A stretch of 64,000 nt of DNA from Parvularcula oceani (GTDB taxonomy: Bacteria > Pseudomonadota > Alphaproteobacteria > Caulobacterales > Parvularculaceae). The position numbers and the translations under genes are program-made. Below the pieces are notes generated by a model. It saw only the letters and a list, made by a program, of their open reading frames with translations. It made no database searches and had not been told where the DNA came from. The stretch is from the NCBI RefSeq assembly GCF_000733125.1, contig NZ_JPHU01000015.1, positions 1 through 64,000 of the forward strand, in the 5' to 3' direction. Below are positions 10,410 to 19,449 of the stretch, piece after piece. The number at the start of each line of letters is the position of its first letter. Within the stretch, counting starts at the first letter, position 1.

Positions 10410-10435
10410 AAAGGGCGGCCCTCGGGCCGCCCTTT
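10410..10435 (+). terminator. Intrinsic terminator after the TonB-dependent receptor
   Basis: A perfect 11-bp GC-rich stem (10410-10420 pairs with 10425-10435, loop CTCG) followed by TTTCCTTT, 25 bp after the receptor stop codon. This is a textbook intrinsic terminator. Confidence 0.9.
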
Positions 10436-10473
10436 TCCTTTGAGGCGGCGGCGATCCATCCTATCTGGGATCC

Positions 10474-10914
10474 ATGCTCGACGATCTTTATTCAGGCGCG
10501 CTGCTCGAGGCGGCCGGCAGCATTCCGCCGGCCCGCTCTCTGCCCGATGCGGACGCCACGTCGCGCAAGACCTCGAAGGTCTGCGGCTCCGTGGTCGAGC
10601 TCGACCTGTCTCTGCGCGACGGCGTAGTGGACGACCTCGCCATGCGGGTGAAGGCCTGCGCGCTCGGCCAGGCGGCCGCCTCCATGCTCGGCAGGACGGC
10701 CAAGGGCGCGACGCCGCAGGAGCTGCGGATCCTGCGGGACGAGATGGAAGCCATGCTGAAGCGGGGCGGCCCGCCGCCGTCTTCGCCGCGCTTCGCCGAG
10801 ATGGAGAAGCTCGCGCCGGTCGCCGCCTATCCTGCCCGCCACGCCTCGGTCATGCTGCCCTTCGAGGCGGCGGCCGACTGCCTCGGCCAGATCGAAGCCC
10901 GTGCTGCGCGCTAG
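10474..10914 (+). CDS. Iron-sulfur scaffold protein, IscU/NifU-N-like
   Basis: 146 aa, resembling the NifU N-terminal scaffold family. Three cysteines sit in the expected contexts: [11 protein letters not shown] (Cys37), [12 protein letters not shown] (Cys62) and [10 protein letters not shown] near the C-terminus. Compared with canonical IscU, the alanine-rich central region and the C-terminal cysteine context are diverged, as in stand-alone alphaproteobacterial homologues next to yidD. It overlaps yidD by 14 nt in a different frame. A role in Fe-S assembly is inferred from the family. Confidence 0.85.
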   Translation: MLDDLYSGALLEAAGSIPPARSLPDADATSRKTSKVCGSVVELDLSLRDGVVDDLAMRVKACALGQAAASMLGRTAKGATPQELRILRDEMEAMLKRGGPPPSSPRFAEMEKLAPVAAYPARHASVMLPFEAAADCLGQIEARAAR

Positions 10915-11146
10915 CCTCCTCGCGCTGGTCGCAGCCTACAGGGCGGTGGGATCGCCGCTCCTGTGGTTCTTCGGCTCGCGCTGCCGCTACGAGCCGAGCT
11001 GCTCTGCCTATGCGGCGCAGGCGCTGCGCATCCATCCCGTGCCACGCGCGCTGTGGCTGACCGCGAAGCGGCTGTCGCGCTGCCATCCCTGGGGCGGCCA
11101 TGGATATGATCCGGTGCCCGAACCCGAACGCTCCCGCCTCGCTTGA
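10901..11146 (+). CDS. yidD: Membrane protein insertion efficiency factor YidD
   Basis: 81 aa, starting at a GTG inside the end of the upstream scaffold gene. It has an N-terminal amphipathic or membrane helix ([19 protein letters not shown]), then the family signature [15 protein letters not shown] and [17 protein letters not shown] with the conserved cysteines. YidD assists YidC in inserting inner-membrane proteins. The gene is not next to rnpA or yidC here, which is common in Alphaproteobacteria. Confidence 0.93.
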   Translation: MLRASLLALVAAYRAVGSPLLWFFGSRCRYEPSCSAYAAQALRIHPVPRALWLTAKRLSRCHPWGGHGYDPVPEPERSRLA

Positions 11147-11157
11147 CGCGAGGCGGG
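11133..11157 (+). terminator. GC-rich hairpin at the yidD 3' end
   Basis: CCCGCCTCGC (11133-11142) pairs perfectly with GCGAGGCGGG (11148-11157) around a 5-nt loop. It overlaps the last codons of yidD and precedes thrS by 60 bp. There is no T-tract, so it may be a weak terminator or a thrS leader structure. Confidence 0.4.
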
Positions 11158-11216
11158 GGGTAAGGCCACACAACCCCTTTCACCGCGGGCCTGTCCCGCC
11201 AGCATTCAGAGCCGAC

Positions 11217-13190
11217 ATGCCGGTCATTACTCTTCCCGATGGCGCCGAGCGGCGCTTCGACGAAGCCGTCACGGGCTTCGACGTCGCAGAAAGCATCTCC
11301 AAATCGCTGGCCAAGAAGGCGCTCGCCATTCGCCTCGACGGCGAGCTGTTCGATCTCGACCATACGATCGAGGACGATGCGCGGCTCGAGGTGGTGACCC
11401 GGACCGACGAGGACGGCCTCGACCTCATCCGCCATGACGCGGCGCACCTCCTCGCGCAGGCGGTGAAGAACCTCTTTCCCGAGACGCAAGTGACGATCGG
11501 GCCGGTCATCGAGGACGGCTTCTATTACGACTTCTCGCGCAAGACGCCCTTCTCGACGGAGGACTTCGAGGCGATCGAGGCGGAGATGAAGCGCCTCGTC
11601 GACGAGGACCTGCCCACCCGCCGCGAAGTGGTGAGCCGCGACGAGGCCGCGAAGCGCTTCGAGGCGCAGGGCGAGCACTACAAGGCCGAGATCGTCCGCG
11701 ACCTGCCCGAAGGCGAGGAGATCAAGGTCTATCATCACGGCGACTGGTACGACCTCTGCCGCGGGCCGCACCTTCCCTCGACCAAGCATATCGGCAAGGC
11801 CTTCAAGCTGATGAAGCTCGCCGGCGCCTATTGGCGCGGGGACAGCCGCAACGAGATGCTTCACCGCATCTACGGCACGGCGTGGTCGAACGAGAAGGAC
11901 CTCAAGGCCCACCTCCACCGCCTCGAAGAGGCCGAGCGCCGCGACCACCGCAAGCTCGCCCGCGAGATGGACCTCTTCCACCTCCAGGAAGAGGCGCAGG
12001 GCTCGGTCTTCTGGCACCCCAAGGGCTATGTCATGTGGCGCGCGCTGGAGGACTATCTGCGCCGCCGGCTCGACGATGACGGCTATGCCGAGGTGAAGAC
12101 GCCCCAGCTCCTCGATCAGAAGCTGTGGGAAGCCTCGGGCCATTGGGGCAAATACGCGCAGAACATGTTCGTCGTGCCCGACGCCGTTCCGGACACGGAA
12201 AGCGGCGGCCCGCTCTTCCCCGAGGGGGTGGACGACGCGAGGCTCCTCGCGATCAAGCCGATGAACTGCCCCGCGCACGTCCAGATCTTCCGCCAGGGAA
12301 CCAAGTCCTACCGCGACCTGCCCCTGCGCATGTCCGAGTTCGGCTGCTGCCACCGCAACGAGCCGACCGGCGCGCTGCACGGCATCATGCGCGTGCGCCA
12401 GTTCACCCAGGACGACGCGCATATCTTCTGCCGCTGGGACCAGATCGTCGCCGAGACGCAGAAATTCTGCGATCTCGCCTCCTCGGTCTATCGCGACCTC
12501 GGCTTCGAGGACGTGCGCATCGCGCTCGCCACGCGCCCCGAGCAGCGCATCGGCTCGGACGAGGAATGGGACCGCATGGAGAGCGCGCTCGGCGAGGCGC
12601 TGACCTCGGCGGGGCTCGATTACGACGTGCTCGAAGGGGAGGGCGCCTTCTACGCGCCCAAACTCGAATACCATCTGCGCGATGCGATCGGCCGCTCCTG
12701 GCAGTGCGGCACGCTGCAGCTCGACCCCCTGCTGCCCGAGCGGCTCGACGCCTCCTATGTCGACGAGGACGGCGCGAAGAAGCGGCCCGTCATGCTGCAC
12801 CGGGCGATCTTCGGTTCGATGGAGCGCTTCCTTGGCATCCTGATCGAGGACGCCGCCGGGCGCCTGCCCCTGTGGCTGTCGCCGGTGCAGGTCGTGGTCG
12901 CGACGATCACCACCGATGCCAACGGCTATGCCGAGGAGGCCGCCGAAGCGCTGCGCAAGGCGGGCCTGCGCGTCGAGACCGACCTGCGCAACGAGAAGGT
13001 CGGCTACAAGGTGCGCGAGCACTCGGCCGCCAAGGTGCCGGTGATCGCCGTCGTCGGCGGCCGCGAAGCGGAGGAGCGCCAGGTGTCGATTCGCCGCCTA
13101 GGCTCGAAACAGAGCGTGACGATGTCGCTGGACGAGGCCGCCGCCGAGCTGTGCAACGAAGCCACACCTCCCGATCTTCGCAGCAAGTGA
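11217..13190 (+). CDS. thrS: Threonyl-tRNA synthetase
   Basis: Class II synthetase for tRNA-Thr, 657 aa from the start [14 protein letters not shown]. Domains in order: TGS (about 1-60), tRNA-SAD editing domain with [11 protein letters not shown] and [17 protein letters not shown], class II catalytic core with [33 protein letters not shown] and [12 protein letters not shown], and a C-terminal HGTP anticodon-binding domain. The zinc ligands (Cys in MNCPAH, His in DDAH and in LHRAI) are present. The open frame extends upstream to 11100, but only the 11217 ATG aligns with the TGS start. Confidence 0.97.
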   Translation: MPVITLPDGAERRFDEAVTGFDVAESISKSLAKKALAIRLDGELFDLDHTIEDDARLEVVTRTDEDGLDLIRHDAAHLLAQAVKNLFPETQVTIGPVIEDGFYYDFSRKTPFSTEDFEAIEAEMKRLVDEDLPTRREVVSRDEAAKRFEAQGEHYKAEIVRDLPEGEEIKVYHHGDWYDLCRGPHLPSTKHIGKAFKLMKLAGAYWRGDSRNEMLHRIYGTAWSNEKDLKAHLHRLEEAERRDHRKLAREMDLFHLQEEAQGSVFWHPKGYVMWRALEDYLRRRLDDDGYAEVKTPQLLDQKLWEASGHWGKYAQNMFVVPDAVPDTESGGPLFPEGVDDARLLAIKPMNCPAHVQIFRQGTKSYRDLPLRMSEFGCCHRNEPTGALHGIMRVRQFTQDDAHIFCRWDQIVAETQKFCDLASSVYRDLGFEDVRIALATRPEQRIGSDEEWDRMESALGEALTSAGLDYDVLEGEGAFYAPKLEYHLRDAIGRSWQCGTLQLDPLLPERLDASYVDEDGAKKRPVMLHRAIFGSMERFLGILIEDAAGRLPLWLSPVQVVVATITTDANGYAEEAAEALRKAGLRVETDLRNEKVGYKVREHSAAKVPVIAVVGGREAEERQVSIRRLGSKQSVTMSLDEAAAELCNEATPPDLRSK

Positions 13191-13337
13191 CCGGAAACGA
13201 CCACACGGCAGGCGCGATGGTGACTCTCCTGCCACAACTGGGCCGCAACACCGCCGCGATCCAATGGAAGTCGTTGTTCAGGAACCCGTAACCATCTACA
13301 GCAAAAACACGGGTGCAGGCGAGGAAGGGGCAAAGGC

Positions 13338-14363
13338 TTGGAAGCCGTTTCGATACAGGATGTTGACGGCCTTCTAGAGTCGGTCTCCTCCCAACCCCGG
13401 CCGCGGCGCTGCGTCAGCGTCGTGATCGTCACCTATTACACCGGCCCGCTCCTGTGGCGCTCCATCGCGGCTGCGCTCGCGCAGGACGAGGTCGCCGAAG
13501 TCATCGTCGTCGACAACGGCAATTGGGACCGCACGCGCGAAGAGCTGACGCGGATGACCGCCGAGGATGCGCGCATCCGCCTCCTGACCGGGCACGGCAA
13601 TGTCGGCTTCGCCGCGGGATGCAATATGGGGGCGCAGATCGCGAAGGGGCGGTTCCTCTTCGTTCTCAACCCCGATGCGATCCTGCCGCGCGGCGCGGTG
13701 GCGGCTCTTCTTTCCGAGGGGCTCAAGCATGGCGGGACCGGGCACTGGATGGCCGGCGGGCGGCTGCTCAATGTGGACGGGACGGAGCAGGCCGGCGCGC
13801 GGCGCGGGCCGCTGACGCCCTGGACGGCTCTGGTCGAGATGACCAAGCTCTACACCGTCGCGCCGAAGCACCCCTATTTCCGCCGCTTCAACAATCACTG
13901 CGAGCCCTGCCCGGGCGAGACGGTGGACATGCCCGTCATCTCCGGGGCCTGCATGCTGATGCCGACCTCCGCTTATGAAGCGGTGCGGGGCATGGACGAA
14001 TCCTTCTTCCTGCATGTCGAGGATGTCGATTTCTGCCTGCGCTTCCGCTCGGGAGGCGGCCGGGTGCTCTATGCGCCGGGCGTCGAGGTCGTGCACTTCA
14101 AGAGCTCGTCCCGCGCCAACCGGATCCGGATCGAGCGGCTGAAATCGGAGAGCATGATCCGCTACTTCAAGCGGCATTTCTCCGGCGTCTATCCGGTAGG
14201 CTTCCTGACGCTCGTCTCGATCCTGATCTATATGGGCTTCTGCGCGCGCGCTCTGCACATTCTCGGCGGCCGGATCTCCGCGGTCGCGGGCATGAACGGC
14301 CGCGTCGGACGCAGCCGCGCCGGGCGCGCGGTGCGCCTCAGCCGCCGCGCCGCCCTGCGCTGA
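13338..14363 (+). CDS. Family 2 glycosyltransferase
   Basis: 341 aa, similar to rhamnosyltransferase-like GT2 enzymes of surface-polysaccharide synthesis. The GT-A start VSVVIVTYYTG, the nucleotide-sugar region EVIVVDNGNWD, the metal-site NPDAILP and the acceptor-side ISGACMLMP...GMDESFFLHVEDVDFCLR are all visible. A hydrophobic segment near the C-terminus (FLTLVSILIYMGFCARAL) suggests membrane association. It uses a TTG start with AGGAAGGGG at 13322-13330; there is no in-frame ATG before the conserved domain. The donor and acceptor cannot be inferred. Confidence 0.88.
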   Translation: MEAVSIQDVDGLLESVSSQPRPRRCVSVVIVTYYTGPLLWRSIAAALAQDEVAEVIVVDNGNWDRTREELTRMTAEDARIRLLTGHGNVGFAAGCNMGAQIAKGRFLFVLNPDAILPRGAVAALLSEGLKHGGTGHWMAGGRLLNVDGTEQAGARRGPLTPWTALVEMTKLYTVAPKHPYFRRFNNHCEPCPGETVDMPVISGACMLMPTSAYEAVRGMDESFFLHVEDVDFCLRFRSGGGRVLYAPGVEVVHFKSSSRANRIRIERLKSESMIRYFKRHFSGVYPVGFLTLVSILIYMGFCARALHILGGRISAVAGMNGRVGRSRAGRAVRLSRRAALR

Positions 14364-14379
14364 GCCGCGTCAGCGGCTC
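14362..14379 (+). terminator. Terminator between the glycosyltransferase and phaR
   Basis: GAGCCGC (14362-14368) and GCGGCTC (14373-14379) form a 7-bp hairpin with loop GTCA. It is followed by TCCTTTTCC, at the convergent junction of the glycosyltransferase and phaR genes. Confidence 0.6.
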
Positions 14380-15005
14380 TCCTTTTCCGCGAGGGCGGCC
14401 TTGAGCCGCTCCACTTCGCTGCGCAGGGCGCGAAGCTCCTCCGCCTCGCCGTTCTCTTGCTTGGGCGCATCCAGGCCGAACATCCGCATGCTCTGCTCGA
14501 AGAAGGCCATGTTCTTGCGAGCGGCCTCCTCGAACAGGCTCACGCCGCTCTTGGGGCTGGCGAAGGCCTCGGTGACCGAGCGCCGCATGGCTTCCTGGTT
14601 CTTGGCGAAGGCCTCCATCGAGGCTTCGAGATAGGAGGGCACGAAGCTCTGCAGGTTGTTGCCGTAAAGGCCGATCAGCTTGCGCAGGAAGGGGACGGGC
14701 AGCATGGTCTCGCCGCGGTTTTCCTGCTCGAAGATGATCTGGGCCAGGACCGAGCGCGTCAGGTCCTCGCCGGACTTGGCGTCGACGACGACGAAATCCT
14801 CTTCGGCGCGAACCATTTCCGCCAGATGGTCCAGCGTGACATAGGAGCTGGTCGCGGTGTTGTAGAGCCGCCGGTTCGCGTATTTCTTGACGATGGTCGG
14901 ACCGGCCCGCTTGCCGAAATTCTGCCCGTCCTTTCCGGAAGCAGCTTCGTCCTTGTGCGCTTCGCGCTTGCTTTGCGCTTGCCGCTTCTGTTCGAGATCA
15001 GCCAT
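14370..15005 (-). CDS. phaR: Polyhydroxyalkanoate synthesis repressor PhaR
   Basis: Regulator of polyhydroxybutyrate granule genes that binds both DNA and PHB. A charged tail comes first. The PHB_acc_N DNA-binding domain [13 protein letters not shown]...[10 protein letters not shown] lies at about residues 37-70, and the PHB_acc domain ([24 protein letters not shown]) at about 90-115. A C-terminal coiled coil ([21 protein letters not shown]) completes it. 211 aa. It is divergent from phaA across 132 bp, the natural place for autoregulatory and phaAB control sites. Confidence 0.94.
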   Translation of the reverse strand: MADLEQKRQAQSKREAHKDEAASGKDGQNFGKRAGPTIVKKYANRRLYNTATSSYVTLDHLAEMVRAEEDFVVVDAKSGEDLTRSVLAQIIFEQENRGETMLPVPFLRKLIGLYGNNLQSFVPSYLEASMEAFAKNQEAMRRSVTEAFASPKSGVSLFEEAARKNMAFFEQSMRMFGLDAPKQENGEAEELRALRSEVERLKAALAEKESR

Positions 15006-15137
15006 GAGGTCTTTTCCGATCCGCGTGACGGAAGGCCGAGGGGCCTGCCGGTTGTGTCAGGTCCATGCGTAGCTCAAATCGCCTTGCGGGACAAAGCCCC
15101 GCGCCAAATCGCGGAAAAGCGCCAGGAGGAGCCTCAC

Positions 15138-16322
15138 ATGCCAAGCACCAACGTCGTCATCGCATCCGCCGCCCGCACACCGATCGGTTCCTTCAGCGGC
15201 ACCCTGGCGCCGCTCTCCGCGGTCGAGCTGGGCAAGGCCGCGATTGAGGAGGCGCTCGCCCGCGCAGGCGTCGAAGGCGCGCGCGTGGACGAGGTCGTCA
15301 TGGGCAATGTCCTGACGGCCGCCCTGGGGCAGAACCCCGCCCGCCAGGCCAGCATGAAGGCGGGCATTCCGCAGGAGCGTCCGGCCATGACCATCAACCA
15401 GGTCTGCGGCTCCGGCCTGCGCGCGGCCATGCTGGGCGCGCAGGCGATCCAGAACGGCGATGCCCGCATCGTCGTCGCGGGCGGGCAGGAGAGCATGTCC
15501 CAGGCCCCGCATGCGAGCCATTTGCGCAACGGGGTGAAGATGGGACCCGCGACCATGGTCGACACGATGATCGTCGACGGCCTGTGGGACGCCTTCAACG
15601 ACTACCACATGGGCAGGACGGCCGAGAATCTGGCGGAGAAATACTCGATCAGCCGCGAGGATCAGGATGCCTTCGCCGCGTCGAGCCAGAAAAAGGCCGC
15701 CGCCGCGCAGGAGGCCGGCCGCTTCGATGCGGAGATCGTTCCGGTCACCGTTCCGGGCCGCAAGGGCGACACGGTGATGGAGAAGGACGAATATATCCGC
15801 CCGAACACCACTCAGGACACGCTCGGCGGCCTGCGTCCGGCCTTCGCCAAGGATGGAAGCGTGACGGCGGGCAATGCGTCGGGCATCAATGATGGCGCGG
15901 CCGCGCTCGTCCTGATGTCCGAAGAGGCCGCGCGCGAGCAGGGGGCGACGCCGCTCGCCCGTATCGTCTCCTTCGCCCATTGCGGCGTCGATCCCTCGAT
16001 CATGGGCATCGCGCCCGCGCCCGCCTCGAAGCTCGCGCTCAAGAAGGCCGGGTGGAGCATGGACGACCTCGACCTGATCGAGGCCAATGAAGCCTTCGCC
16101 GCGCAGTCCCTCGCCGTCGCCAAGGAGATGGGCTGGGACATGGAGAAGGTGAACGTCAATGGCGGCGCCATCGCGCTCGGCCACCCGATCGGCGCTTCGG
16201 GCGCGCGCGTCCTGACGACGCTTCTTTATGAACTCAGGCGCCGCGAGCAGGACAAGGGGCTCGCAACGCTGTGCATCGGCGGTGGAATGGGCGTGGCGAT
16301 GTGCGTTGAACGTGTAAGCTGA
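15138..16322 (+). CDS. phaA: Acetyl-CoA acetyltransferase (beta-ketothiolase)
   Basis: Condenses two acetyl-CoA to acetoacetyl-CoA, the first step of PHB synthesis. The start [19 protein letters not shown] is the standard thiolase N-terminus, preceded by GGAGG at 15126-15130. The nucleophilic Cys is in [11 protein letters not shown] (about residue 89), the catalytic His in [16 protein letters not shown], and the second Cys in [11 protein letters not shown]. 394 aa. It is followed by phaB after a 53-bp gap that contains a hairpin. Confidence 0.96.
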   Translation: MPSTNVVIASAARTPIGSFSGTLAPLSAVELGKAAIEEALARAGVEGARVDEVVMGNVLTAALGQNPARQASMKAGIPQERPAMTINQVCGSGLRAAMLGAQAIQNGDARIVVAGGQESMSQAPHASHLRNGVKMGPATMVDTMIVDGLWDAFNDYHMGRTAENLAEKYSISREDQDAFAASSQKKAAAAQEAGRFDAEIVPVTVPGRKGDTVMEKDEYIRPNTTQDTLGGLRPAFAKDGSVTAGNASGINDGAAALVLMSEEAAREQGATPLARIVSFAHCGVDPSIMGIAPAPASKLALKKAGWSMDDLDLIEANEAFAAQSLAVAKEMGWDMEKVNVNGGAIALGHPIGASGARVLTTLLYELRRREQDKGLATLCIGGGMGVAMCVERVS

Positions 16323-16330
16323 GAGAGGAA

Positions 16331-16357
16331 GGCGCCGGGACGAAACAGCCCGGCGCC
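16331..16357 (+). terminator. Hairpin between phaA and phaB
   Basis: GGCGCCGGG (16331-16339) pairs perfectly with CCCGGCGCC (16349-16357) around a 9-nt loop, 8 nt after the phaA stop. No T-tract follows, so partial termination or an mRNA-stability element adjusting phaA versus phaB is more likely than full termination. Confidence 0.55.
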
Positions 16358-16375
16358 CCATGACGGGAGGAGAGC

Positions 16376-17101
16376 ATGAGCAAAGTTGCGGTGGTGACCG
16401 GCGGCACGCGCGGGATCGGCAGAGCGATCTCGGAACGGCTGAAAAGCGACGGCTACGATGTCGTCGCGATCTATGGAGGCAATGAGGAGGCGGCGCGCCA
16501 ATGCGCCGAAACCCTCGGCATCGCCGTCTACAAATGCGACGTGTCCGAGCATGACGCCTGCGCGGCCACCCTGGCCGAGGTGGGCGAGAAGCATGGCGAC
16601 ATCGCGGTCCTGGTGAACAATGCCGGCATCACCCGCGACGGCGCCTTCCACAAGATGGGCCTCGACCAGTGGCAGTCCGTGATGCGGACCAATCTCGACA
16701 GCGCCTTCAACATGACCCGCCCCGTCATCGACGGCATGCGCGAGCGCGGGCACGGACGCATCGTCAACATCTCGTCGATCAACGGCCAGAAGGGCCAGTT
16801 CGGGCAGGTGAACTATTCCGCGGCCAAGGCGGGCCTGATCGGCTTCACCCGGGCGCTGGCGCTGGAAACGGCGCGCAAGGGCATCACTGTCAACGCGATC
16901 GCCCCCGGCTATATCGAGACGGACATGACGGCGCAGATGAAGCCGGAGGTCCTGGAATCCGTCACTGCACAGATTCCCGTCGGCAGGCTGGGCCGCCCCG
17001 AGGAGATCGCGCATGCGGTGAGCTTCCTCGTCAGCGACGGGGCCGGCTTCATTACCGGCACAGTCCTGAGTGCCAATGGCGCCCAATACATCGCAAGCTG
17101 A
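16376..17101 (+). CDS. phaB: Acetoacetyl-CoA reductase
   Basis: NADPH-dependent SDR enzyme forming (R)-3-hydroxybutyryl-CoA. The Rossmann motif VVTGGTRGIGRAI is at the N-terminus, NNAGIT follows, and the catalytic set is NISSINGQKG (Ser) with YSAAKAG (Tyr and Lys). 241 aa, closely matching the PhaB length. GGGAGGAG lies just before the ATG. The PHB synthase phaC is not in the window. Confidence 0.94.
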   Translation: MSKVAVVTGGTRGIGRAISERLKSDGYDVVAIYGGNEEAARQCAETLGIAVYKCDVSEHDACAATLAEVGEKHGDIAVLVNNAGITRDGAFHKMGLDQWQSVMRTNLDSAFNMTRPVIDGMRERGHGRIVNISSINGQKGQFGQVNYSAAKAGLIGFTRALALETARKGITVNAIAPGYIETDMTAQMKPEVLESVTAQIPVGRLGRPEEIAHAVSFLVSDGAGFITGTVLSANGAQYIAS

Positions 17102-17250
17102 CGAAGTGCTCTTCGGTTAACGGAAAGTTTCTCCTTTCGCTGAAGGTCTCGCAAGTCCCGTCACGCCTCCGCCATAAAGCTGTGTTTTCATGGCCTGCAT
17201 GGGGAGACCGTCTGGCTGTCTTGGCGGCTGGAGCCAGAAGGGAGATGCGC

Positions 17251-17817
17251 ATGGCGGTACTGAAAAGACGGGAATACGTATTCCGGGAAAAGCCACGCCG
17301 GGGACGCATGGCGTTGCTGATCCTCCTGCTCGGAGCGACGACGCTGACGGCGGCGGCCTTCGGTGACGGCATCGCGCGGCAGACCCTCGATTCGGAGAGC
17401 CTCGACCGCCTCACCGCGCCGCCGGGCCCGATGCGCACAGATCGCGTCGGCGGGGAGGGCGCGCGCGTCTACGGAGCGCTCGGCGGCCCTGAGCAATTCG
17501 TTCTCGAACTGACCGATCGCGGCGCGTTCCTGCGCTTCCTCTGCAAGGAGGCGAAGGGCGAATGCCGCGAAGAGGGCGGCACGATCGGCCGTCCGGTGGT
17601 AAGGCTCGAAAAGGTCACCGGCTCGCGCGGGGACACGATCTACAAGGATGCCGAGGGCGATGCCGTCCTGCGTCTCGCGGTCACTGGCGGCGCCACGCTG
17701 CTGGCCGGCAGCAAGTCCGTTCCCGACAGCGTGCCGCTGACGGGCCGGGCGGTCCTGCCGACGAACAAATCGGTCGCGAGCCTGGCGCCGCTGGCCGGGA
17801 GCGGCGAGCGTTCGTGA
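17251..17817 (+). CDS. Hypothetical membrane-anchored or exported protein
   Basis: 188 aa of unknown function. An N-terminal basic stretch (MAVLKRREYVFREKPRRGR) is followed by one hydrophobic helix (MALLILLLGATTLTAAAF), so it is probably a type II anchored or exported protein. The rest resembles alphaproteobacterial DUF4908-type proteins in layout, with FLRFLCKEAKGECREEGG holding two cysteines, but I am not sure of that family. The start at 17251 was preferred over the ATG at 17245 because AAGGGAG lies 6 nt upstream of it. It is convergent with the exchanger gene, only 3 bp apart. Confidence 0.65.
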   Translation: MAVLKRREYVFREKPRRGRMALLILLLGATTLTAAAFGDGIARQTLDSESLDRLTAPPGPMRTDRVGGEGARVYGALGGPEQFVLELTDRGAFLRFLCKEAKGECREEGGTIGRPVVRLEKVTGSRGDTIYKDAEGDAVLRLAVTGGATLLAGSKSVPDSVPLTGRAVLPTNKSVASLAPLAGSGERS

Positions 17818-17820
17818 GAG

Positions 17821-18858
17821 TCAGCCCGCCACGATGAGGGCGGCGCTGCCGGTCAGATAGGCGCCGATCAGGACCACGGTCTCGAACCCGATCCCCCCGG
17901 GGCCCTGCCGCTCGCGGCGCAGAAGGCCCATGACGAGCACGGTCGTCATCAGCAGCGAAAGCGCGATGATGAACACCTGCCGCTCGGTCACCGCATCGTA
18001 GATAGAGCCCTCGCGATAGGCCGCGTCCGATGCGGCGAGGAAGAGGACGTCGAATGCATTCCCGCCGATGATGCCGCCGACAGCGAGCGTCAGCGCGCCG
18101 CGCCGCACGGCAGCCACCGTCGTCACGAGTTCGGGCAGCGAGGTGACGAGCGCGGTCGCGAAGGCCCCGGTCACCGACTGGGACAGGTCCCACACCACGA
18201 TGGCGCCTTCAGCAGCCCGGCTGACGACGAAGCCCGCGCAGGCGGTCACCGCTGCGAGGCCCGCGAATTCCGCCCATAGGCGAAGGGTCGACGCATCGCC
18301 GCTGTCGTCCTGATCGGGATCGTCCTGCCGCGTCTCGCGGGTCTGCTGCGCGCGCCAGCCGGGCTCCTTGCCGGCGCGACGGGTGACCCAGAGGCCGAGC
18401 GCGTAGAAGAGGACGAGCAGGTAGCTCGCCGGATGGACGCCCGCCAGCTCGTAGCCCGGCATGGCCGTGCCGAGAACAGCCAGGGACAGGCAGCCGGTCA
18501 GCACCGTGCCCTGTATCATGTTCTCGAGGCTGGCGGCGGCATGTTCGAGATTGGCTCTGCGATAGGCGAGATCCGCGACCGCGAGAAAGAAGGTCTGGCC
18601 GGCAATGCCGCCGGCCGCGTTCGACACCGCGAGTTCGGGCAGGTTGTTCCAGGCCGCGACCACCGAGGTCGTCAGGCCCGAAAGGGAGGTCGCGGCGCCC
18701 AGAAGGACGGCGCCGACCACGGCCTCGCCGAGGCGGGTCCGGTCGGCGAGGCGGTCGGCGACGCCGGACAGGCGCACGCCGGCCAGCAGGATCGCCACTG
18801 CCGCGATCCCGAAGGCGAGAAGAATGCTTCCGGTCGTCTCCGGGGGCGGCAGCAGCAA
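17821..18858 (-). CDS. Sodium/calcium exchanger family membrane protein
   Basis: 345 aa, predicted polytopic inner-membrane protein with about ten hydrophobic helices in two halves joined by a charged loop (about residues 165-190, ETRQDDPDQDDSGD). The second half carries a good alpha-repeat (SLPELVTTVAAVRRGALTLAVGGIIGGNAFDVLF, given here as a region near residues 240-275). The matching region of the first half (about 58-75) has SLSGLTTS, lacking the acidic residue expected in a Ca2+/cation antiporter. It is probably a member of the NCX superfamily with altered ion coordination. Confidence 0.8.
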   Translation of the reverse strand: MLLPPPETTGSILLAFGIAAVAILLAGVRLSGVADRLADRTRLGEAVVGAVLLGAATSLSGLTTSVVAAWNNLPELAVSNAAGGIAGQTFFLAVADLAYRRANLEHAAASLENMIQGTVLTGCLSLAVLGTAMPGYELAGVHPASYLLVLFYALGLWVTRRAGKEPGWRAQQTRETRQDDPDQDDSGDASTLRLWAEFAGLAAVTACAGFVVSRAAEGAIVVWDLSQSVTGAFATALVTSLPELVTTVAAVRRGALTLAVGGIIGGNAFDVLFLAASDAAYREGSIYDAVTERQVFIIALSLLMTTVLVMGLLRRERQGPGGIGFETVVLIGAYLTGSAALIVAG

Positions 18859-18862
18859 GGAT

Positions 18863-19207
18863 TCAGCCTGTCGCGTGGCCGCCGAGCGCCTGTCCGCGCG
18901 CGGGCGGAGAGGTCACTTCGACCGCGCGGAAGCTTTCGTCGACCTCGTAGTGGTGCATGACGCCCTTGGGCACGCGCCAGCTGTCGCCCTGGGTCAGGTG
19001 CAGCGTCTCGCCGCCGGAGCACAGGCGCGCTTCGCCGCTGACCACATAGCCCAGCGTCTCGTAATCCTGGGCATGATCGTCCTTGCCGGTCGTCTTGCCC
19101 TCGTTCCATTCGCGCAGCGCCATGCCGCCGCCTTCGATCATCTGCGCTTCGCCGCGGCTGCCGGGCGTCGCGTCGCCGGCGTTCAACTTCTCGATCTTGT
19201 CGGCCAT
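18863..19207 (-). CDS. Small cupin-domain protein
   Basis: 114 aa, single cupin fold. HAQDYETLGYVVSGEARL (motif 1, metal ligands H and E) and GDSWRVPKGVMHHYEVDE (motif 2, H) define the barrel. The start MADKIEKLNAGD is favoured over one 12 nt upstream because GGAGG ends 5 nt before it. It lies 4 bp upstream of the exchanger gene on the same strand, so the two are likely cotranscribed. The substrate is unknown; small cupins of this type are often stress or quercetinase-like proteins. Confidence 0.82.
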   Translation of the reverse strand: MADKIEKLNAGDATPGSRGEAQMIEGGGMALREWNEGKTTGKDDHAQDYETLGYVVSGEARLCSGGETLHLTQGDSWRVPKGVMHHYEVDESFRAVEVTSPPARGQALGGHATG

Positions 19208-19279
19208 CGGGTCCTCCATTGCTCTTCCCGGTGGGAACACGGCGCGCGCGCAGGCGTTCGGAGAGAAAGGAGCGACGCA

Positions 19280-19423
19280 ATGACCGACAGGACCGACCCC
19301 CGCAAGGATCAGGACGAGCATCCGCGCCAGCCGCCCGCCGAAGAGGGCAAGCGCGACCGGGAAAGAACCGGCGGATCGCGCCGCGAAATGGACCCCGAAA
19401 ATCCCGCGCGCGGCAAGGACTGA
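19280..19423 (+). CDS. Small, highly charged hypothetical protein
   Basis: A 47-codon frame, MTDRTDPRKDQDEHP... ending DPENPARGKD, extremely hydrophilic and probably disordered. It is preceded by AAAGGAG with a 7-nt spacer to the ATG, which argues that it is translated. It is divergent from the cupin gene (72 bp apart) and convergent with fliG. No family recognised. Confidence 0.5.
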   Translation: MTDRTDPRKDQDEHPRQPPAEEGKRDRERTGGSRREMDPENPARGKD

Positions 19424-19449
19424 GCCGCCCTGGCCGCGTCCGGGATGGG

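Noticed and set aside
7145-10459. A 1104-codon open frame antisense to the TonB-dependent receptor
   Set aside because: High G+C and the receptor's codon bias keep the opposite strand open; the translation is Val/Arg/Asp-biased low-complexity without any family motif.
10911-13022. A 703-codon open frame antisense to thrS
   Set aside because: Shadow frame; thrS on the plus strand has every catalytic motif.
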